Origin: Chrysochromulina parva
Taxonomy: Eukaryota > Haptophyta > Prymnesiales > Chrysochromulinaceae
Length of the DNA: 52,838 nucleotides
NCBI GenBank assembly: GCA_002887195.1
Contig: PJAB01000048.1
Location: 1 to 52,838 of the forward strand
Reading direction: 5' to 3'
Below the pieces are notes generated by a model. That model was not told the DNA's origin and searched no databases. It worked only from the letters and a program-made list of their open reading frames with translations. This document shows, piece after piece, positions 45,815-52,838 of the stretch. The number at the start of each line of letters is the position of its first letter. Positions within the stretch are counted from its first letter, which is position 1. The position numbers and the translations under genes are program-made.

Positions 45815-46969
45815 TCACCGCGGCGTGGGTACGGTCGGGCGATCGGGCCCATTGATGGTTGCGGGGTCCGCCGGCGCGCCGCCCCGCCCGGCCGTCGACA
45901 CGGCGTAGTTTTTCTCCTCCATCACCTCCAACCTCTCCGCCATCGCCACCCTCGCCAACCTCTGCGCCATCGCCACCCTCGCCTCCTCCTCTGTTACCTC
46001 TTCTGTTTGTACCGCCGCCCGCAGTACTTGCTTGAGCAACGTTTCTTTATGGTGCAACCTAGTTGCAACCTTCGCCACCTCATCTGCCTTAGCTCTTCGC
46101 ACGTCGGCTTCTTTTTCTAGCCTCCAATAAGTTGCTTTTCCTTGCAGCCTCTCCACCTCATTGCCCGCATCACGGCCAAAGTTCAGCGCACCAACACCCT
46201 GCATGGTGTGCCTATAGAAGTAGAGGTAGTACATCTGATTCGAGAATATGGGTACATTCTTCGGGTTGCTAGACATGTATTGCGATGCCGCGATGGTGTT
46301 GACGTCGCCCATCGGCGCTTTTCGTCGTTGGCCGTGATGAGGGACTTGCATGCCTTGCATGAGGCGCGGCCTGGGTAGCCGCTCGAGCGCCAGCGAGGAC
46401 GACGTCCTCCTCAAAGCTACTGATGCCTCGGTGCGCTGTATTACTTCTGGGGGCACTGCTGGGGCGTACCCAGCTACCGCACGGAGCTTGACATCATCGT
46501 CCGGTGCACGCCGCGTGCACTTCCACACGGGGCTCACCTGAGCGAACCCAGATGGGGGGCGTTGGTAGTGACCTTTGAACGAGGCACTCTTGGACATGGG
46601 TTGCATCATACACAACTGTTGTCGCTTGGCGAGCTCGTAGGCCAATTTTGCGTCAAATTCTGCGTCCGTCGTCGGAGTCCCATCAACGCGACTTGCTACG
46701 CGAGAGGCTGTCTCTAGCTGGACGACGCTGGGCGAGGGGGGGCGAGAGGCCGACGCTGGTCGTGAGGCTGCGTGGAGGCTGGGCAAGCTTCTCGTCTGCA
46801 GCTCGTCTCCAGCAAGCTCGGAAGCGCTTAGAATGGAGCCTCCGTAAAGCTCATAAAGCTTGTAGTTGAAGGCGGCGAGCTGTTCATCATCGTCGCCCGA
46901 TTGCACGGCAGACGAACGCCGCTGGCCAGACGCTATTCGCCAAAAGAATGGCTCTACGGGGCTCGCCAT
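45815..46969 (-). CDS. Unknown protein, disordered with C-terminal helix
   Basis: 384 aa from the ATG at 46969 (MASPVEPFFWRIA); the frame is open further upstream without a better start. No domain recognised. Visible: Ser/Pro/Ala-rich segments, conserved-looking patches YKLYELYGG, FKGHYQRPPSGFAQVSPVWKC and QMYYLYFYRHTMQGVGALNFG, then a charged helical region with a small duplication (RVAMAQRLARVAMAERL). Short aromatic/Pro patches in a disordered background recall cytoskeletal or axonemal accessory proteins, but this is only an impression. Confidence 0.6.
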   Translation of the reverse strand: MASPVEPFFWRIASGQRRSSAVQSGDDDEQLAAFNYKLYELYGGSILSASELAGDELQTRSLPSLHAASRPASASRPPSPSVVQLETASRVASRVDGTPTTDAEFDAKLAYELAKRQQLCMMQPMSKSASFKGHYQRPPSGFAQVSPVWKCTRRAPDDDVKLRAVAGYAPAVPPEVIQRTEASVALRRTSSSLALERLPRPRLMQGMQVPHHGQRRKAPMGDVNTIAASQYMSSNPKNVPIFSNQMYYLYFYRHTMQGVGALNFGRDAGNEVERLQGKATYWRLEKEADVRRAKADEVAKVATRLHHKETLLKQVLRAAVQTEEVTEEEARVAMAQRLARVAMAERLEVMEEKNYAVSTAGRGGAPADPATINGPDRPTVPTPR

Positions 46970-47281
46970 GATATCTTGTCCAATACAGCGCAACTCCAGC
47001 GTGTTCGAAAAATAGAAAAACATTATGAGACGCGTTACCATAAACAGACTCATGCATTATTTGAATGCATGCAGAATCAGCCTCAAAACGCGGCACCGCC
47101 GCTCCCTAGCCGCTCCCTGCACCGTCGTCATGACCGTCGTCCATGTTCGTATTTCCCGTTTGGTGAGAGTCTCGCACATCTGCCTAAGCCCATCTAGGTG
47201 AGCATCGAACGGGCTACTGCCGTGCCTACTGGGAACACAACAGAGGGGCAGCCACGAGTCTACACGCATGGTGCTGCATGC
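46970..47281. other. Intergenic
   Basis: No gene supported between two minus-strand genes. Confidence 0.5.
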
Positions 47282-49521
47282 TCATCGGCTCATCGCTCGT
47301 AATCGCTCGCCGCTTCGCACGCCATCCATCAGCCACGTGCTGACTGTGCTGACCAATCCGTCGACCCACCGCATCAGAGGGTTGGAGTTCGGGGTCTTAC
47401 GCTGCGACGACGTGGCAGCAGCACGCTCGTCATCGGCGTCGGCATGGGATCCATGCCGAGCCTTCGCGTAGACGGGGTGCCCATGCTCCGCATCGATCCA
47501 GGCGTGCTCACGAAGAGTCAGACAGGCGGGCAGGGCATCTAGCACGAGGCGCACTGAGGAGAAGGAGGGGCGAGCCGCTGGGTCGCGTAGCCAACAGTTG
47601 TTGAGCAGTTCGGTGACGGCGGGAGGGAGGCCAGCGGGCAGCTCCGGACGAATGTTGTTCAGGCTGACCGCCACGGCAGCCTGCAGCGGCGATCGGTCCG
47701 CGAAGGGAACCTCGTGCGTGATGAGCTCATAGAGCACGCAGCCAAACGAGAAGACGTCCGCTGAGCGAGAGTACTGCTCGTGCATGCACACCTCCGGCGC
47801 CATCCAACGGTACGTGCCTGTTTCTGCGGTGAGCCAGCCGCCGGTGCGCGTGTCGTCCGGAGCGAGCGCGGCTAATCCAAAGTCGGTGATCTTGACCATA
47901 CCTCTCTTGTCAATAAGTAGGTTGGCTCCCTTGAGATCGCGATGCAGGACGCCACGACAGTGCAGGTGCTCCATGCCTGCGACGACATCGCGCCCGACGC
48001 GGAACAGAAAGCCAGCCGGCGTCGGCTGTCTCAGGCGTGTGGACAGGTCGCCCCCTTCGCAATATTCGAGAATCAGACCGAAGCTCGGCGTGGCGCAGAT
48101 GACACCCATGCATCGGATGATGTTGGGATGCTGCAGCTGCGAGAGAGCCTCCACTTCCCTCTTCCAGTCGTCCACTCCCGAGCTGCTAGCCATTTTGACC
48201 GCGACGATGCTGCCCTGGTAAAGCGCAAGGTAAGTAACCCCCGCGGAGCCCGAGCCGATTTTGCGGCGGAAGATGAGTTCGTCCAACTCGATGACCATCG
48301 ACTCGGTGGTGGTCAGCCGAAGCAAGGCACGCGTGCCGTGGAGCGAGTCGTCCCTCACATCGCCATCTTCAATCCCCATGAGCTCGCGGCTGGCACGGGG
48401 CGAGCGTAGCATCATGGAGCTCTGGCCCGCCGCCTTCGCCATGGCCTTCGCGGCTCTGCGTGCGTCGAGCTCGGCAGCCCGTGCGGCGTCCCTCGCCTCG
48501 GTGAGCTGATGCACCAGCTCACGCTTCAGTATCTCAGGGGTCAGCCCCTCGATCTTCGACAAGACTCGTGTGGCTTGCGAGATCTCGACGAGATTGGCAC
48601 CGAGGACCTCGATTGCCTCGCGCACAGCTGCCTCTGTCGCCTGCTCGCTCTCACGCTGGGATTCGAGCTCGTCATGGAGGAGCACCTGCCACAGGACACA
48701 AGCAAATTACTGTTGAGCAAATTACGTGGGACCGGCAAAGGGGACAACGGCGTGTGCTATGGCTTAGGAACTCGTGAGGAGAGTGCTGACACCTGTAATC
48801 GCTCGAGCTTATCGATGTGCTCCGTCAGCAAATTCCAGCACCGATCGGCCCCTAGAGTCTCGCGCAGCCGCGCGACGTCAAAGTCCTCAAGAAGCCGAGC
48901 TTGAACATCACGAAGCTCTGGAGAGTATTCGAACCCGGCCCGTATGAGCTCGAGTAGCTTTGGTGGCGCAGTGTCGCGGATGATCGCCTCGTGCGAGCGC
49001 TGCTGCTGCATCCCAATCACGAGATCGGCGAATGCCCGCGATGGTAAGTGCGCGAGCGCTGCCGGTGGTAACGCGAGCGCGCCGCAAAGGAATGCCCGCT
49101 CCACGCCAGTGGCCTCCTTAAGCCTAGCAAAGGCATCGAAAATCTCAAAGTTGTTGTGCCTCGGCCTATCGATGCTGCCGCCTGCAGTCCGGTCAAGTAC
49201 CGCCAAAATGAGCTGATTGAATTGGCTGAAGATTGAATAGAATGCGACGGCCGCTTGCTCCCCAGACTTATCCACCTGCTTGATGAAGCTGTCTGCCCGC
49301 GCCCGAATCTGCTGGAGCTGTTGTAGCGTGGCTGTCTCGGCAGGAAGCAAATCGGTGTCAGAGAAAGACAGAAAGGTTTGCTCTCGTTGCTCTAGCATGC
49401 GGCCTGAAAAGAAGAGGGTCGGATCAGAGCTTGCCACTGACCCGCACGTGACTCCTCGCTCGCGCTGCAGCTTGTGTACCAGCTCAGAGCGTTGCAGCAC
49501 TCTCAGCACATCGGACGCCAT
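47282..49521 (-). CDS. NIT-domain TKL-type protein kinase, spliced
   Basis: Exons 49521-48793 and 48685-47282 join in phase 0 (KLERLQ|VLLHDELES) to give 710 aa. Residues about 8-240 look like an NIT domain: LVHKLQRERGVTCG, LEQREQTF, RARADSFIKQV, AFYSIFSQFNQLIL, FARLKEATGVERAF; this four-helix bundle senses nitrate/nitrite in bacterial receptors. A coiled coil follows (about 245-330), then a TKL/Raf-like kinase: GSGSAGVTYLA, VAVK (Lys about 407), HRDLKGANLL, DFG (about 511), GTYRWMAPEV, DVFSFGCVLYE. Catalytic residues are intact. There is no membrane segment, so the sensor would be cytosolic. A kinase gated by a small ligand through NIT is inferred. Confidence 0.85.
48686..48792 (-). other. 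Intron (107 nt)
   Basis: Donor GTGTCAGC, acceptor CCTGTGGCAG. Intron start GTG...CTCTCCTCACGAG resembles exon start GTGCTCCTCCATGACGAG, a possible degraded repeat. Confidence 0.85.
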
Positions 49522-49963
49522 GGAAATGAGCGAGAGTGCGCCATTTGTGTGTCTTGATGGCGGAGTCCGCAGAGACAGTTGAGACAGCTTCCTTCACAGG
49601 AACCATATTTTGCCGAGATGCTCCTCGAGGCTTCACATGTGCGCGAGTTTTGTTCAAACTTGCCGCCGTGAACGTGCCTCCCAATGTAGTGAAAAGGTCG
49701 AGCAAATACATGTATCCCCTGGCTTGCACACACACATCAATACAGATGGTGCGCCTTTGCGAAAAGGTCAGCTCATATCGAGCGCCGACTCGGCCACTAC
49801 CACACGAAACACTGCCACACAGCGGTCGCCTAAACTTTGAGAAAGGGTCAGTTGAATCGACCTAAACTTTGAGAAAGGGTCAGTTGAATCGACACACAAG
49901 GTACCGACCAGCCACTACCACACCTAAACTTTGAGAAAGGTCAGCTCAGCTCCAGAACTCCTC
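49522..49963. promoter_or_regulatory. Divergent promoter region with 32-bp repeats
   Basis: 442 bp between the NIT-kinase and dehydrogenase starts. TTCACA at 49593-49598; the half next to the dehydrogenase holds the repeats at 49829-49945 and two CCACTACCACAC copies. Confidence 0.5.
49829..49945. repeat. 32-bp repeats upstream of the dehydrogenase gene
   Basis: A 32-bp unit (begins CCTAAACTTTGAGAAAGGG) at 49829-49860 and 49861-49892 exactly, with a third shortened copy from 49923. The last copy ends about 20 bp before the ATG. Confidence 0.95.
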
Positions 49964-51143
49964 ATGCACATGTTGCTTCTCCTCTCGCTATCATCGGCTA
50001 CTCCTCTCGCTATCATCGGCGAGCTGCAACCTGGGCGCACTGTTGCAGATATTCAGGCCCTATTACAGACCACGTGGCGCCTGCTTCCGGTCGCCAATGC
50101 GAGTGCGAGCGACGTGGCAGAGGCAGTGGCATTTGTGCAGACGCCGGTGGCACAACTGTCTGGAGCAACGAGTGGGCAGCTTTACCAGTACGATTACACG
50201 GGCTATCCAGAAGCTGAGTTGCAAAGCATTCCAGCTCAATTCACCGTCGCGAATTGCCATCAGTCCTCCATCGCCATTGCGGAGTACGTGCTCGCTGGCA
50301 TGCTGCAGTGGGTCGTAAAGCTGCCTCAGATGGACGCCGCCTTGCGTAGCTGCACATGGAAGGAAGGCCCGCCTGGCGCCAACTGCTCAGCCGCGAAAAT
50401 GATGCACGGGCAGCTGAGCGATATGAAGTTGGGCATCTTGGGATATGGAAACATCGGGGAAGCCATCGCCGTGCGTGCTGCTGCCTTCGGCATGCGCATC
50501 GGCGCAACCACGCTGAACCCACCGCAGCAGCCACCAGCCCCGCTCGCGTGGATAGGCGACGACTCGATGAACCCCAAACTCTTTTCCGAGTCCGACTTTG
50601 TCATCGTCTGTACTCCGCTGCTCCCGACGACCCAGGGCCTCGTCGACGCGACGCTGCTCGCGCAGATGTCCAAGCGCGCGGTCCTGGTGAACATCGCGCG
50701 CGGCCCCGTGGTGCAGGAGAAGCCGCTGTACGACAGCCTCGCGTCGGGGGCAATTGGAGGCGCCCTCCTCGATGTCTGGTGGAATACTGCCCCCGGTTCA
50801 GACATTGGCCCTCCGGAGGGATATGGGGTGAGAGCACCTGCATGCTATTTGAAGTCCAAGTCTTCCTACCCACGCCGACCTCCTGCTCAAATGCCTGCTT
50901 AGCGGCCTTGAAAGATCGGGCAAAGATGACCGGAGCACGTTCGAGTCTCTCCCTGCTCAGCCTAGCGCCTGGCCAAGTCAATACCGGTTCGACTTGCTGC
51001 CCAATGTGATCATGAGCGCGCACGACAGCGGCTTCACCCCCGAGTCACAACAGGAGGCCCTAAGGCAGGTCTCAGCGAATCTGGACCATCTGGCCAGGCA
51101 GGAGCCTCTCGAGCACGTTGTGCGCAATCGCACCAATGCTTGA
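49964..51143 (+). CDS. D-isomer-specific 2-hydroxyacid dehydrogenase-like protein, spliced
   Basis: Exons 49964-50827 and 50961-51143 join in phase 0 to give 348 aa. Starts MHMLLLLSLSSATP, a possible short signal sequence, then the split catalytic domain and the NAD-binding fold LGILGYGNIGEAI (G-x-G-x-x-G, about 157-169). Catalytic Arg246 lies in NIARGPVV and the His in exon 2 (IMSAHDSGFTPES). Where the classical enzymes have the third catalytic residue, Glu, this protein has DVWWNTAPG, so Glu is missing, as in some divergent branches; activity is uncertain. Family members reduce 2-keto acids with NAD(P)H. A short duplication (ATPLAII region) marks the N-terminus. Confidence 0.85.
50828..50960 (+). 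other. Intron (133 nt)
   Basis: Donor GTGAGA, acceptor CTCTCCCTGCTCAG, phase 0. No clear donor/exon repeat, unlike the other introns. Confidence 0.85.
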
Positions 51144-51869
51144 GCCCGTGGCAAAAATGTACGTCAGGACGACTCTTTTTGCGCGCAAGACTCTAGACTG
51201 CGCTGCATTGCCGTCTCGCAGATCGGTGCGGGTCGTGGCGTCGTGCTCTTCTCAATCTCATGTCTTGCGAGTTTGTGTATGATTCACCTGGGTAGTCCGA
51301 TGGCCGCGCTTGTGCGTCGAGCGCAGAGACACCCGGCCGCGGAGAGAGAGCGCGCGGCGTTCCTGGTTCCAGCGCTCCGGCTCGCCATTCGCGGTTCCAG
51401 AGGAGACGCGAGATTCGTCGCCCGAGAGGGCAACACGATCGGACGGGACGCGCTCCCCCGGTCCGGATAAGAAACCGAACGACACGTCGCGTGGTCCGTC
51501 CCCGGTGGATAACGATCGTGATCCCGGCCCCGCCATCGCGCGATGCCGTGATGCGCCAACCAGTCTCGAGTAGGTCGAGAGCTCAGGTGGGTCTGTCGCA
51601 TCGTCTGTCGTGTGCAGCGCACGCCGCGCCGGTGCGCGGTGGCGCGTGGGCACAGGGCACAGCCGCCTCAAAGCTCAATCCGGCCCGCCCCAGTCGCCAG
51701 TGCTTCACCCATCTATTTTCCAAGCATTTTAGATTATACGCCGGCACGGCAGTGGCACGGGCATCCCACGGTCGCGGCACATCCACACGTGTCGTCGCAG
51801 TCAATCACATCTCCGAATCCCACCATCCACATGGCTCAAGGCTCACTTCACGCTTGCCGAAAAATGCAC
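51144..51869. other. Intergenic, 726 bp
   Basis: Between convergent genes. No gene, RNA or repeat that I can support. Confidence 0.5.
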
Positions 51870-52459
51870 TCACAACGTGTAGTATGCCTGGGCCATGCTC
51901 AGGTATCGAGCCAAGCCGCTCGTCCATCGATCAAATGACTCGCGCGACTGTGCACGGAATTTGATCTCCTTGGCACCGCCGCGCAGCGACAGCGCAAACT
52001 CGAAGCGATCGTTCGAGAGGATCAGGAGCTCGCACCGGTCGGCCAGATCGACCGCCTTGTAGACATCGCTCTGCCGGGAGCTGTACTGCTTGCGGACGAG
52101 CACAGGCACGCGGTGAATGGGCGCATGCGCGTGCGCAGTGCCAGCAGAACGGGAGAGCAACGTACCCGAAAATGCAACTGGGAAACATACACGTTCCGCT
52201 GCTGGTAGACGATGCCGGAGAGCTTCAAGAGCGTGCCCTCGAGGCGCCGCGCGACACCGCCCGCGTTGATGGACGTCTCGTTCTCGTATGCGGGCTGCTC
52301 CCTCCTGTAGGTGTCCTGCACGCGGGCTGCCAACCTGAGCAGCAGATGAATGCGCCGAGCTGCACGTCCACGGACCATGCGCTGCAGCATGGTGGCAGCT
52401 CGTACCCGAGCCTCCGGGACCTGCGTAGCGCGCTCGACGAGGTTCCTGCTTTGGAGCAT
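51870..52459 (-). CDS. IQ-motif + PH-domain protein, spliced
   Basis: Exons 52459-52166 and 52085-51870 join in phase 0 to give 169 aa. The N-terminal part has an IQ-type helix (RAATMLQRMVRGRAARRIHL, about 22-41), expected to bind calmodulin. From about residue 73 to the end is a PH-like domain: LEGTLLKLSG, YVSQLHFR|YSSRQSDVY, CELLILSNDRFEFALSLR, KEIKFRAQSRESFDRWTSGL with the conserved C-terminal helix Trp. PH domains bind phosphoinositides or proteins. The start at 52459 is the first ATG in this frame; more N-terminal sequence in an upstream exon is possible. Confidence 0.75.
52086..52165 (-). other. Intron (80 nt)
   Basis: Donor GTACGTTGC, acceptor CGCAAGCAG. The donor side GTACGTTGCTCTCCCG resembles the acceptor side G|TACAGCTCCCGG, a possible degraded repeat. 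Confidence 0.85.
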
Positions 52460-52595
52460 GTGCCGCGAGGGTGCGATGCGCCGCCGGTGCCGACGGACGC
52501 ACCGGCGGCTGCGCCACGAGCTCCGCCGAGGAGGGGGGACGCCCCCGTGTGCGAGCGGAGCGAGCGAGCGAGCGGCCGCGGAGATGTGATGAGCT

Positions 52596-52610
52596 GACTT
52601 GACTTGACTT
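52596..52610. repeat. (GACTT)3 microsatellite
   Basis: Three GACTT units about 137 bp upstream of the PH gene start; same pentamer as at 5296-5325, opposite orientation relative to the gene. Confidence 0.85.
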
Positions 52611-52671
52611 GATGCGAACGTGAGAAACTCACACGCGGCCCCGTCTCTTCGTCTTATCCTTGTTCGTCAAG

Positions 52672-52726
52672 TTCGACGTACAGTACATGTACCGCCCCAA
52701 CTTCGACGTACAGTACTTCGCGCCTT
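52672..52726. repeat. 15-bp direct repeat
   Basis: TTCGACGTACAGTAC at 52672-52686 and 52712-52726, 40 bp apart; the second copy lies inside the candidate coding start below (FDVQY). Confidence 0.9.
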
Positions 52727-52838
52727 CATTTCGCCGACCGCCTTTGAGCAGGCGCGGGGAGGCGCTCTGGGAGCGGGCGGAGGCAGGGTCGGGTTTGCTG
52801 GGGGCGGCCTCTTCTGAGTCGGCCGCGGGGAGCGGTCG
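52687..52838 (+). CDS. Possible 5' end of a gene running off the window
   Basis: An open frame from the ATG at 52687 (MYRPNFDVQYFAPSFRRPP...) to the window end, at least 50 residues, basic then Ala/Glu/Gly-rich. The frame is open upstream to 52624, so the ATG is not certain. Divergent from the PH gene. Nothing recognised. Confidence 0.35.
   Translation, partial: MYRPNFDVQYFAPSFRRPPLSRRGEALWERAEAGSGLLGAASSESAAGSG

Noticed and set aside
50828..50960. Donor/exon direct repeat in the dehydrogenase intron
   Set aside because: Only a weak AGC.CCTG match at a shifted position; not counted with the other introns.

Overview
Nuclear DNA of a eukaryotic alga, GC-rich and gene-dense, with few and short GT...CAG introns. 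A plastid-carrying lineage derived from a red alga by secondary endosymbiosis is likely. The protein at 7050-7841 begins with a signal peptide ending Ala-Ser-Ala-Phe, the typical bipartite plastid-import signal of such algae, and the protein at 24201-24710 has a similar leader. Haptophyte is my best guess; pelagophyte or another stramenopile is not excluded. No ribosomal RNA, tRNA, CRISPR array, virus or intact transposon was recognised.

Layout. 1-3.1 kb: 3' end of a large protein, an RCC1-repeat scrap, a decayed M16 (insulysin-type) peptidase pseudogene and a small secreted Cys-motif protein. 3.2-8.6 kb: ABCG half-transporter, EF-hand protein, plastid coiled-coil protein, small spliced unknown. 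9-16.7 kb: DUF6625-like glycosyltransferase, BART-domain protein, serine carboxypeptidase, alpha/beta hydrolase, FAM241/DUF4605 membrane protein with a 14-nt first exon. 17-26.1 kb: UBA/RING protein with a long polyQ, CaMKK-like kinase, RbfA, tail-anchored rhamnose mutarotase-like protein, CPSF30, duplicated plastid membrane protein, O-fucosyltransferase-like protein. 26.7-35.9 kb: 1527-aa Agenet/Tudor-type chromatin protein, TPR protein, EF-hand protein with an intron, F-box-like protein. 36.2-45.7 kb: adenylation-carrier-ankyrin protein, USP deubiquitinase with a tandemly duplicated intron, 1232-aa protein with five repeated EF-hand modules. 45.8 kb-end: unknown protein, NIT-domain TKL kinase, D-2-hydroxyacid dehydrogenase-like protein, IQ/PH protein, and the start of another gene.

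The genes do not form one pathway; this looks like ordinary nuclear gene order with many head-to-head pairs sharing 90-440 bp. Two themes recur. Short tandem duplications are everywhere, often 21 bp or another multiple of three inside exons. Several introns carry, at their 5' end, a copy of the first bases of the downstream exon: exact over 15-17 bp in two genes (33473-33560 and 40632-40765, the second present as two identical 67-bp copies) and degraded in four others. This suggests introns born by insertion with duplication of the target, caught at different ages, and is the most interesting signal in the window.
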